In this document: positions 1-6,895 of the stretch, one piece after another
Numbering within the stretch: position 1 is the stretch's first letter
Layout of the letters: each line of letters starts with the position of its first letter
From: Ignavibacteriales bacterium
GTDB taxonomy: Bacteria > Bacteroidota > Ignavibacteria > Ignavibacteriales > Melioribacteraceae
Direction: 5' to 3'
DNA length: 10,538 nucleotides
NCBI GenBank assembly: GCA_027080245.1
Contig: JALWSN010000596.1
Coordinates: 1-10,538, forward strand
Program-made: the position numbers and the translations under genes
Notes under the pieces: generated by a model
Told to the model about the DNA's origin: nothing
Seen by the model: the letters and a program-made list of their open reading frames with translations, nothing else
The model's database searches: none

Positions 1-3000
1 GCTATTGGCGTTATTGTAGTCCAGGATTACGAAAATCCCCGGAAATATTCCGAGGAAGATTTGGAATTACTAAGCATCATTGGAAACAATCTTGCGGGGA
101 TTTTTGAAAAGCAAAGAATGCTGAAAGAATTGAAGGAAAGCGAGGAGAAATTCCGTTCGCTGTTCGACGACGCTACCAATATGATTCATATTTTAAGCGC
201 GGAAGGAAGGTTTGTGGACGTTAACCGGTCTGAGCTTAAAAAATTGGAATATTCAAAGGAAGAATTACTTGGCGAGCATTTTTCTAAGATTGTTCACCCC
301 GATTTTTTAGAAATAGCAGAAGAAAATTTTCCAAAAGTTCTTCAAGGCAAAAAAATTCATTTCGAATGTGCTTATGTAAGTAAAAGCGGCAAAATAATTA
401 ATGTGGAAATCCATGCTTATCCCCAAATTTCGAAAGGCAAAGTTGTGGCGGTAAGAGCCATTGTTGACGATATTACCGAAAAGAAAAAGGCAACGGAAGC
501 TTTGATTGAACAGGAGCGCTACGCTAAAAATATTTTCAGTAATATTAACGAAAATATTTTCATTTTGTCTAAGGATTATGAGATACTTGATGTAAACAGA
601 AAAGTTTTGCTTAACATGGGATACGAACGGGAGGAAGTGCTTGGCAAACATTGTTTTGAAATTTCCCACAAGTTGAACGAACCTTGTGACCTTCACGGGG
701 AAACATGTTACCTTCAAAAAGTTTTTCAGGAAAAAACCCCAATTAATTTCAGGCACATTCATTTCGACAGAAATAATAACGAGCGGTACGTGGACATCAT
801 CATGTCCCCAATAAAGGACGAAGAAGGTAACGTGGTTAACGTAATTGAAGCTACCCGCGACGTAACGGATTTAATAATGACCGAAAGAGCCCTTCAAAAC
901 AGGGAAGAAAAATATCGGCAATTGTTCGACAATATTCTTGCGGGAGTTTTCGAGACAAACATTAAGGGAGAAATTATTAGTTGTAACGATACTTTTGCAC
1001 AAATGTTTGGTTACGAAAACGCCGAGGAGTTAATCGGGAAAAACGCCAGCATTCTTTACTTTTCGGAAGAGGAGAGGAAAGAATTCATCCGCAATTTGTT
1101 TGAAGACAAGTACCTGCTTGCTCAGGAATACAAGTTAAGGAAGAAAGACGGAAGTCCAGTGTGGGTTCTGGAAAATGTAACGTTGCTTGAATCGGGTTTG
1201 ATTTTCGGGACGGACATTGACATTACTGAAAAGAAAATAGTTGAACAAGAATTGCTTGAAAGGCAGAAAAAATTAGCGGCGTTTGTGGAAACCGCCCCCG
1301 ATGCGATTATTACGGCTAATTCTTACGGACAAATAGTTGAATGGAACGAATCAGCCGAGAAAATTTTTGGCTACGGCTACACGGAAGCTTTCGGGAGGGA
1401 TATTTCAATACTCATGCCCGAGCGGTACAAATCGGTTCACAAAAAAGCCCTGAAAGCCGCGCTGGAAAGAGGCAATGTTCATTTAACAGAAAAAGGTCCG
1501 GTGGAAATTCAAGCAAAGCGAAAGAACGGGGAAATTTTTTACGCTGATATTTCGCTTAGTATGTTTAATTTAAACGGGGAAGTTTATTTTACGGCGGTAA
1601 TCAGGGATATTACGGCAAAAAAAATAGCCGAATTGGAAGCGCTCAAACTTTCGGAGGCAATCGCTCAAAATCCCGTCTCTATTGTTATTCTCGATTTGGA
1701 TTGGAAAATAGAATACGTAAATGACCATTTTGTTAAAACTACGGGTTTTGCACGCGAAGAGATTTTGGGAGAAAGCTCGAGGATATTGAAATCGGATTAC
1801 CATTCTGAAAAGGTTTACGAAGAAATTAAACGAACTACGGAATCGGGCAAGATTTGGAAAGGCGAGCTGTTGAGTAAGCGTAAGAACGGCGAAGAATATT
1901 GGGAAGAAGTAATTTTTACCCCAATCAAAAATGAAAGGAATGAGATAATAAATTATTGCGCATTGAAAAACGACATCTCCGAACGAAAAAAATTGGAAGA
2001 GGAAATCAAAGAATATCAGAGCAACCTCGAGAAAAAAATTGAAGAGAGGACGAGAGAGCTGACACTTTCCGAAGAAAAATACCGCACGTTGGCCGAGAAC
2101 ATGCAGGAGTTTATTGCAAGGTTGGATGAAAATAATAATCTAATTTACGGTAATGCTGCCCTGCTTAAGTTAACTAAAACCGATGCAAAAAACGTGATGA
2201 ACAAGAATATATTTGATTTTAATCCAAGTAAAGGTAAGCGGAAATTTAAGAAAATACAGGAAGTAATAGACAAGGTCAGAAAGACGGGGAAGACGCAGAA
2301 ATTAGAGCTGGAAATGCCGTGGGGAATGTGGATTGAGTGGACGTTCGAGCCGGAGTTCAAATCCAACAAAGGCGCAAAGAACATTTTAATAATAGGGCAC
2401 GACATTACGGAAATCAAAAAGGCTGAGGAGAATTTAAAGAAAGCTCTTCAAAAAGAGAAAGAATTGAATGAATTGAAAACGCAGTTCATTTCAACGGTTT
2501 CTCACGAGTTCCGCACGCCGCTGACGTCCATTTTGTCTTCCGTGGAAATGCTAAAGTATTACGGGAACAAATGGGATGAAGAAAAGAAGCAGGAGCATTT
2601 CGAACGAATTGCTAACTCAATCAAACACCTTACGGAAATGTTGGACGACGTGTTGGCAATAAGCAGGAAGGATAGGGGAAAAATCCAATTCAATCCGAAG
2701 AAAGAGAATTTGAAAGCTTTTCTAAATTCTCTTCTGGACGAGATGGGGAATATTTTGAAAGAGAAACAATCTTTAATTTTTAATTACTCGCTGGACGGCG
2801 AATATTTCGAATTCGATAGGAATATTTTGTCTCTGGTATTAAAGAATTTACTTTCGAACGCAATCAAGTACACGCCTGAAGGGAAAGTTAAGTTCAACGT
2901 TGTTTCGGAAGGGAACTCGTTAATTTTCGAAGTGATTGACGAGGGGATTGGGATCCCGGAGAAAGATTTGAAATACATTTTCGAGCCGTTCAGGCGGGCT

Positions 3001-3147
3001 TCGAACACGGGAGAAATAGGAGGCACAGGGTTAGGGCTTTCGATTGTGAAGGACAGCGTACAGATGCACAACGGAACGATTACCGTTACAAGCAAGGAAA
3101 ACGAGGGTAGTACGTTTAAAGTTAAAATACCAATTGTGCAAGATTAG
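1..3147 (+). CDS. Multi-PAS sensor histidine kinase, 5' end outside window
   Basis: The frame is open from base 1, so the TTG at 61 is not a real start. Bases 1-120 read as the end of a GAF domain (IGVIVVQDYENP, then a C-terminal helix). Residue numbers here count from base 61. Six PAS-like domains follow at about 28-140, 152-270, 282-395, 402-520, 529-645 and 671-785, with a short coiled coil near 641-670. The kinase core has an H-box SHEFRTPL (H815), an N-box with N933, a G1 box DEGIGIP (D960), an F-box and a G2 box GGTGLGL (987-993). It should autophosphorylate on H815. No membrane segment is visible in this part, so it looks cytosolic, although the missing N terminus could differ. There is no receiver domain, so it needs a partner; the receiver-kinase downstream at 3976 is a candidate. 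PAS 2 holds a Cys/His cluster and PAS 4 resembles FixL. The ligands are unknown. Confidence 0.95.
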   Translation, partial: AIGVIVVQDYENPRKYSEEDLELLSIIGNNLAGIFEKQRMLKELKESEEKFRSLFDDATNMIHILSAEGRFVDVNRSELKKLEYSKEELLGEHFSKIVHPDFLEIAEENFPKVLQGKKIHFECAYVSKSGKIINVEIHAYPQISKGKVVAVRAIVDDITEKKKATEALIEQERYAKNIFSNINENIFILSKDYEILDVNRKVLLNMGYEREEVLGKHCFEISHKLNEPCDLHGETCYLQKVFQEKTPINFRHIHFDRNNNERYVDIIMSPIKDEEGNVVNVIEATRDVTDLIMTERALQNREEKYRQLFDNILAGVFETNIKGEIISCNDTFAQMFGYENAEELIGKNASILYFSEEERKEFIRNLFEDKYLLAQEYKLRKKDGSPVWVLENVTLLESGLIFGTDIDITEKKIVEQELLERQKKLAAFVETAPDAIITANSYGQIVEWNESAEKIFGYGYTEAFGRDISILMPERYKSVHKKALKAALERGNVHLTEKGPVEIQAKRKNGEIFYADISLSMFNLNGEVYFTAVIRDITAKKIAELEALKLSEAIAQNPVSIVILDLDWKIEYVNDHFVKTTGFAREEILGESSRILKSDYHSEKVYEEIKRTTESGKIWKGELLSKRKNGEEYWEEVIFTPIKNERNEIINYCALKNDISERKKLEEEIKEYQSNLEKKIEERTRELTLSEEKYRTLAENMQEFIARLDENNNLIYGNAALLKLTKTDAKNVMNKNIFDFNPSKGKRKFKKIQEVIDKVRKTGKTQKLELEMPWGMWIEWTFEPEFKSNKGAKNILIIGHDITEIKKAEENLKKALQKEKELNELKTQFISTVSHEFRTPLTSILSSVEMLKYYGNKWDEEKKQEHFERIANSIKHLTEMLDDVLAISRKDRGKIQFNPKKENLKAFLNSLLDEMGNILKEKQSLIFNYSLDGEYFEFDRNILSLVLKNLLSNAIKYTPEGKVKFNVVSEGNSLIFEVIDEGIGIPEKDLKYIFEPFRRASNTGEIGGTGLGLSIVKDSVQMHNGTITVTSKENEGSTFKVKIPIVQD

Positions 3148-3176
3148 AGGGGAGTGTTAAATTGCGTGGGATTGTT

Positions 3177-3240
3177 GGATTGGATGAGTGCATCGGATGG
3201 ATGGGTGCATGGATGCATTGATGGATGACTGGGGATGATT
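3177..3240 (+). repeat. Degenerate GGATG minisatellite
   Basis: GGATG occurs six times between 3182 and 3237. It alternates with variants of TGCAT (GTGCATC, GTGCAT, ATGCAT), giving an irregular unit of about 16 bases. This strand is G-rich in an otherwise AT-rich spacer. It starts about 30 bases after the stop of the histidine kinase gene and has no coding potential. Confidence 0.6.
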
Positions 3241-3478
3241 AGATTGAGATTCTTTACCGTTAACTTCCTAATGTGTCAACTTTTTGAAAAAAGCTAATAA
3301 GGTTTTTGATTTTAGTTTTGAGATTTTGGTGTTATTAAGGTTTGAATTTCAAAAATAAGATTTGATTTTTTTGAATTAAATCAAAACTTAAAATATTTTT
3401 ATCCGGTAAGCCCCTTAATACCCCATTTATCCAATCATCCCGTTAAAAAATGTGCCGGGAGGATTTGTTTGAAAAATA

Positions 3479-3629
3479 TTAAGGAATAAGTCTTAAGTAA
3501 CGAGTTTTAATCAATATGAATTTGTCATTTCCTTTTAACCTCTTTCCCCCATTCATAATTCAACATTGTTTATAATTATTAGTGCATTTGCGGCTAATTT
3601 AATTGCGCGGGAACCAATCCATTCTACAA
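3479..3629 (+). repeat. Direct repeat copy A, upstream of the receiver-kinase gene
   Basis: Bases 3479-3515 (37 bases, starting TTAAGGAATAAG) are identical to 5064-5100. Further matching blocks follow in the same order in both copies: ATTCATAATTCAACATT (3551-3567), GGCTAATTT (3592-3600) and ACCAATCC followed after three bases by CTACAA (3613-3629). The sequence between the blocks has diverged. The TTGAAAAA just upstream is also shared with copy B, where it encodes the end of the receiver-kinase. Copy A may therefore descend from the 3' end of a duplicated gene plus its spacer. Confidence 0.75.
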
Positions 3630-3928
3630 AGTAATGTGTTACAATTTCCCTTTCACAAAATCAATCGAGATTGAACTTTCCAGGTAAAACAATTTTACGT
3701 GTCGCTACCAAAATGATTTGCAAACCCGCCGTTTTGGCAAAAAAGAAATAATAAAATAGGAAATCATCTATTTATTACAAATTGAAATTTGATTAAAAAT
3801 TCAAATTATTCTTGTATTTTAATCTTTAATAATTTACATTTAATTCTAAATTTATTATCCAAAAATACGATTATTTAAATGAGGAAATAATTAATTACTT
3901 TTATTGTCTTCCATTAGTTCCTTAATTT

Positions 3929-3960
3929 TTGGACAAGTTAAATCTGTAATCCTAAATTTA
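3929..3960 (+). promoter_or_regulatory. Candidate promoter of the receiver-kinase gene
   Basis: TTGG starts at 3929 and TAAATTTA starts at 3953, a start-to-start distance of 24 bases. This fits the Bacteroidota-type pattern of a TTG box near -33 and a TAnnTTTG-like box near -7. The same boxes with the same spacing occur before trpS. The leader before the ATG at 3976 would be short, about 10 bases. This is pattern matching only. Confidence 0.35.
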
Positions 3961-3975
3961 ACGAGCGAGAGTAAA

Positions 3976-5067
3976 ATGAAGAAAACTATTTTAATAGTTG
4001 AAGACGAAGAGAACATCAGAAAAAATATTAAGGAAATTTTAATCACAGAAGGCTACAATTGTTTGGAAGCGGCAAAAGCTGAAGATGCACTGAAAATTCT
4101 GGAAACAAATACTCCCGATTTAATACTTTCCGACATCATGATGCCGGGCATGGACGGCTACCAGTTTTACGATGAGGTTCGCAAAAGAAAAGCACTGGAA
4201 TTTGTTCCATTTTTGTTCCTTTCCGCAAAAGTGGATGATTTGTCCGTGCGAACGGGAATGAGACTTGGAGCGGACGATTATATTAAAAAGCCTTTCTCCA
4301 TTGCCGATTTACTCTCCTCAATAACTACCCGTTTGAAGAAAAAAGACAATTGGGATTCGTTCGTGAATGAAATTGGGGTTTCAATCTCTAAATTTGTTCC
4401 CCACGAGTTAAGGACTCCGTTAGTCTCTATTCTTGGCAATTCAAATTTGTTGATCGAATATTTCGATTCCCTTTCCGACAACGAGAAGTTCGACTTAATT
4501 AAATCAATTAACCGATCCGGTTACAGACTTTTACAAAGAATAGAGAAATTTTTAAAATATTCCGAATTAGTTTTAACGGAGCCCTACGAATACAAAAGTT
4601 TATTTGCAGAAAAATTTGGTTGCGATCCTTCTTTGGTAAATTTACCGGCTTTGATGTCGCAGGATTTCATTTGCATTAACAGAGAGAAGGATTTAACGGC
4701 AAATTTGCAAGAAGCAATACTAAAAATTGACGAGGAAAATTTCAAAATTGTTCTAAGGGAATTGCTTTCCAACGCCTGTCAATATTCGCCAAAGGGGAGC
4801 GAAATTCAAATTACAGGAGAAATTGAAGGAGAGCAATACAAAATAACGGTCAAGGATTTTGGGCAAGGAATTCCTCCCACCGAGTTAGGGAATATTCATG
4901 CTTTTTACCAATTGGGGCGCGAAGCCGATCAGCAAGTGGGCAATGGCTTGGGATTAGTGATTGTTAAAAAGTTGCTGAAAATTTTTGACGGACAAATTGA
5001 ATTTAAAAGTAAGATTGGAGAGTTTACGGAAGTTATTCTAAAATTGCCTTTATTGAAAAAGTCTTAA
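3976..5067 (+). CDS. Hybrid receiver-histidine kinase (REC-HisKA-HATPase)
   Basis: This 363-residue protein starts at the ATG at 3976 (MKKTILIVEDEEN). An upstream TTG at 3904 would add 24 residues that match no part of a receiver fold. Residues 1-120 form a receiver domain with an acidic pocket (E9, D10), phosphoacceptor D53 in SDIMMPGMDG, S83 and K105. The kinase part has PHELRTPL with H143, an N-box with N266, the G1 box DFGQGIP (D294) and a G2 box GNGLGL (322-327). All catalytic positions appear intact. There is no sensor, transmembrane or DNA-binding domain. Input therefore probably arrives by phosphorylation of D53, perhaps from the multi-PAS kinase upstream, and the kinase core then passes the signal to an unseen regulator. 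The stop codon lies inside direct-repeat copy B. The function is confident; the cognate partner is inference. Confidence 0.93.
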   Translation: MKKTILIVEDEENIRKNIKEILITEGYNCLEAAKAEDALKILETNTPDLILSDIMMPGMDGYQFYDEVRKRKALEFVPFLFLSAKVDDLSVRTGMRLGADDYIKKPFSIADLLSSITTRLKKKDNWDSFVNEIGVSISKFVPHELRTPLVSILGNSNLLIEYFDSLSDNEKFDLIKSINRSGYRLLQRIEKFLKYSELVLTEPYEYKSLFAEKFGCDPSLVNLPALMSQDFICINREKDLTANLQEAILKIDEENFKIVLRELLSNACQYSPKGSEIQITGEIEGEQYKITVKDFGQGIPPTELGNIHAFYQLGREADQQVGNGLGLVIVKKLLKIFDGQIEFKSKIGEFTEVILKLPLLKKS

Positions 5068-5279
5068 GGAATAAGTCTTAAGTAACGAGTTTTAATCAAT
5101 AAGAATCTATCGTTTTATTTGAGCCTTTGAACCTTTTTACTTTTTTACCTTTTCCGATTCATAATTCAACATTCATAATTAATATTCGTATATTCGTGGC
5201 TAATTTACATTCGCGTCATTTCTCGCAGATTGTTTTTCGCCCAGCTGCTTGCGGTGCGAAAAACCAATCCGCGCTACAA
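5064..5279 (+). repeat. Direct repeat copy B, overlapping the stop of the receiver-kinase gene
   Basis: Bases 5064-5100 repeat 3479-3515 exactly, and the TAA stop of the receiver-kinase gene (5065-5067) is part of the repeat. The later shared blocks are at 5157-5173, 5198-5206 and 5263-5279. This copy is about 65 bases longer than copy A, chiefly because of a hairpin (5232-5264) and a pyrimidine-rich stretch. Within copy B, AAGTCTTAAG occurs twice, 14 bases apart (5059 and 5073). Confidence 0.75.
5232..5264. repeat. Hairpin present only in repeat copy B
   Basis: GTTTTTCGC (5232-5240) pairs perfectly with GCGAAAAAC (5256-5264) around a 15-base GC-rich loop. The corresponding position in copy A has only a few bases, so this looks like an insertion in B or a deletion in A. 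It could also end transcription after the receiver-kinase gene, but no T-run follows directly. Confidence 0.5.
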
Positions 5280-5321
5280 TTTTTCCAATTCATAATTCAT
5301 AATTATTTTTGCATTTACTGA

Positions 5322-5388
5322 GTCCCAGAGGGACGACATCTTTGTAGGACACAAAATAACAATTCAAGATTAAGAGCTCCAACGGAGC
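5322..5388. repeat. Pair of REP-like short palindromes
   Basis: Two GC-rich palindromes stand out from AT-rich DNA. GTCCCAGAGGGAC (5322-5334) has a 5-bp stem with an AGA loop. GCTCCAACGGAGC (5376-5388) has a 5-bp stem with an AAC loop. Each is followed by a similar short tail (GACAT and GGCAC). The pair resembles intergenic palindromes that recur in Bacteroidota/Ignavibacteria genomes. Copy number cannot be judged from this window. Confidence 0.55.
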
Positions 5389-5442
5389 GGCACTTACACC
5401 TGATCTGTTCGTGTTAAAAATTCCAAGAACTCTACCCCCAAA

Positions 5443-5469
5443 CCCCCTTCTCTTGCGAAGAGAAGGGGG
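5443..5469. repeat. Strong palindrome 1 of an inverted pair
   Basis: CCCCCTTCTCTT and AAGAGAAGGGGG form a perfect 12-bp stem around a GCG loop, followed by CTTTTAAA. It could act as a bidirectional terminator between the receiver-kinase gene and trpS, although it lies about 375 bases after the former. Its core CTTGCGAAG is the reverse complement of the core of palindrome 2, which suggests a mobile REP-like unit. Confidence 0.7.
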
Positions 5470-5500
5470 CTTTTAAATGTGAACAACCCCTTTGAAGTTC

Positions 5501-5525
5501 TCCCTCCTCTTCGCAAGAGGAGGGA
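5501..5525. repeat. Strong palindrome 2 of an inverted pair
   Basis: TCCCTCCTCTT and AAGAGGAGGGA form a perfect 11-bp stem around a CGC loop. Read on the minus strand it resembles palindrome 1, including a flank of the type CCAACTCC against CCAAACCC. The two therefore lie head to head about 30 bases apart, the arrangement seen in REP doublets. Confidence 0.7.
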
Positions 5526-5913
5526 CAAGGAGGAGTTGGTGGAAAGTCTTGAGCCGTTAGTAGTAAGAGCATTCAGGAAATAATTTTGCTCAGGATGAAA
5601 TCATCGCGGACTTAGCATGGAACTTTTACGCAGATGGCGCTCAAGCCATTTGAAAAAAAAATGTTTTTTCTGATTGTTTTGGACAACAAAATGACGAAAA
5701 GAAAATTTTAGGGGATTGTTTTTGGAAATTAAAGAAATGCTTTTCAAATAAAAGATTTTCACGTTTTTTCTTAATCTAAAAAAATTTTTTTGGACAGAAG
5801 TGTAATCATTAAACAACGAATTAAATTTAATTTTTCTTCTTTGGTAACAAGCTGATTTTTTAGATATATTTACAAATTGAATCTTGTTTATTTACTAACT
5901 AAAAATTAAGCAA
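5526..5913. other. AT-rich spacer and leader upstream of trpS
   Basis: No credible gene is seen. A nested inverted repeat occupies 5548-5645: CTTGAGC (5548-5554) pairs with GCTCAAG (5639-5645), and inside it GAGCA (5567-5571) pairs with TGCTC (5587-5591). It may be a decayed repeat or a small structured RNA. A symmetrical A7T7 tract lies at 5778-5791. No T-box or tRNA-like leader is visible before trpS. Confidence 0.5.
5841..5872 (+). promoter_or_regulatory. Candidate promoter of the trpS operon
   Basis: TTGG starts at 5841 and TATATTTA starts at 5865, again 24 bases apart, matching the boxes found before the receiver-kinase gene. Transcription would start near 5879 and leave a leader of about 35 bases with no Shine-Dalgarno. 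The prediction rests on two look-alikes only. Confidence 0.4.
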
Positions 5914-6894
5914 ATGGGAAAGAAAAGAATTTTAAGCGGAATGCGCCCCACTGGGAAATTGCACCTTGGGCATTACGTAGGTGCGCTGGAAAATTGGATT
6001 AATTTACAAGAAGAGTACAACAATTATCATTTAATAGCAGATTACCACGTTCTAACAACAAATCTGGACACGTCGGAAATCAAAACAAACACAATTGAAA
6101 TGGTAATCGATTGGTTGGCGGCGGGTTTAAATCCCGAGAAAAGCCCCATTTTCCGACAATCGAAAATTAAAGAACACACGGAGTTGTTTTTGTTGTTTTC
6201 GATGTTAATCACAAAAGCAAGGCTGGAGAGAAATCCCACTGTAAAAGAACAAGTACGCAGTTTGAACATCGAAAATATTACGTTCGGGCATCTCGGCTAC
6301 CCTGTTTTACAATCGGCGGACATATTGCTCTACAAAGGTGATGCCGTTCCCGTGGGCGAAGACCAAGTTCCCCACGTTGAAATAGCCCGGGAAATTGCGC
6401 GCAAATTCAACAATCAATACGGCAAAGTTTTTCCTGAACCGGAAGCATTGTTAACAAAATTCGCCCGGTTGCCGGGATTGGACGGTAACGCAAAAATGAG
6501 CAAATCTCTTAACAACACAATCTTGCTTTCGGACAAGCCGGAGACAGTGGTTCAAAAATTGCGCAAGGCTGTTACCGACCCTCAGAAAATAAGAAAAAAC
6601 GACCCGGGCAGACCGGAAGTTTGCCTGGTTTTTACTTACCAGAAAAGATTTAATCCCGAAGAGACGTCCGAAATCGAAACTGGTTGCCGCAGCGGAGCTT
6701 TGGGATGCGTTGAATGCAAATTGAAATGCTCGGCTAAGATTAACGAATTCCTTCAACCAATCATCGATAAAAGAGCTTATTACGAAAGCAGGCTTTCGGA
6801 AGTGCAGGACATTTTAGCCGACGGCGAGGCGCGCGCTTCGGAAACGGCAAAAGCCACAATGGACGAGGTTCACAAAGCAATGAGATTCGGCTGA
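5914..6894 (+). CDS. trpS: Tryptophan--tRNA ligase, Fe-S cluster type
   Basis: TrpRS activates tryptophan with ATP and charges tRNA-Trp in the cytosol. The 326-residue length is normal for the family. The class I signatures are clear: HLGH at 17-20 after RPTGKL, and KMSKS at 194-198. The tryptophan pocket region around 125-155 (FGHLGYPVLQSADILL, then VGEDQ) is well conserved. Near the C-terminal domain, C237, C258, C265 and C268 give a C-x20-C-x6-C-x2-C pattern, with a further C272. Thermotoga maritima TrpRS binds a [4Fe-4S] cluster through a very similar C-x22-C-x6-C-x2-C pattern next to the anticodon-binding region. A cluster here is therefore likely by homology. The ATG at 5914 follows an AT-rich leader without Shine-Dalgarno. 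The gene heads a tight operon, and scpA begins one base after its TGA. Confidence 0.97.
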   Translation: MGKKRILSGMRPTGKLHLGHYVGALENWINLQEEYNNYHLIADYHVLTTNLDTSEIKTNTIEMVIDWLAAGLNPEKSPIFRQSKIKEHTELFLLFSMLITKARLERNPTVKEQVRSLNIENITFGHLGYPVLQSADILLYKGDAVPVGEDQVPHVEIAREIARKFNNQYGKVFPEPEALLTKFARLPGLDGNAKMSKSLNNTILLSDKPETVVQKLRKAVTDPQKIRKNDPGRPEVCLVFTYQKRFNPEETSEIETGCRSGALGCVECKLKCSAKINEFLQPIIDKRAYYESRLSEVQDILADGEARASETAKATMDEVHKAMRFG

Positions 6895-6895
6895 A

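Larger units (their letters stand above)
3148..3975. other. Gene-free AT-rich intergenic region with repeats
   Basis: I find no convincing coding frame in these 828 bases. From left to right it holds a GGATG-rich minisatellite (3177-3240) and an AT hairpin with an 8-bp stem (3361-3368 with 3378-3385). A small TCCCG/CGGGA hairpin follows (3438-3460), then copy A of the direct repeat (3479-3629). A 6-bp perfect inverted repeat lies at 3661-3674, and a CCAAAA/TTTTGG inverted pair lies around 3705-3738. The promoter-like boxes of the next gene end the region. No strong rho-independent terminator is seen directly after the first kinase gene. Confidence 0.6.

Noticed and set aside
61..63. TTG as the start of the multi-PAS kinase
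   Set aside because: The frame is open to base 1 and encodes the end of a GAF domain, so the gene starts outside the window.
2145..3095. Minus-strand open frames inside the kinase gene
   Set aside because: They are antisense shadows of conserved kinase codons. The same applies to minus-strand frames over the other genes.
3904..3975. Upstream TTG extension of the receiver-kinase
   Set aside because: The extra 24 residues match no receiver fold and span the candidate promoter. The ATG at 3976 gives the canonical receiver N terminus.
5127..5321. 64-codon open frame on the + strand
   Set aside because: It lies entirely in repeat copy B and the neighbouring repeats, with no ribosome-binding site and a low-complexity product rich in I, F and H.
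5322..5525. CRISPR array
   Set aside because: The palindromes are unequal in sequence and irregularly spaced, with no series of identical repeats and unique spacers.
5601..5816. 71-codon open frame on the - strand
   Set aside because: It is an AT-rich spacer with a Phe/Lys/Asn-biased product and no recognisable domain or start signal.
5526..5913. T-box or tRNA-like leader controlling trpS
   Set aside because: No T-box consensus, antiterminator or terminator pair ahead of the ATG could be recognised.
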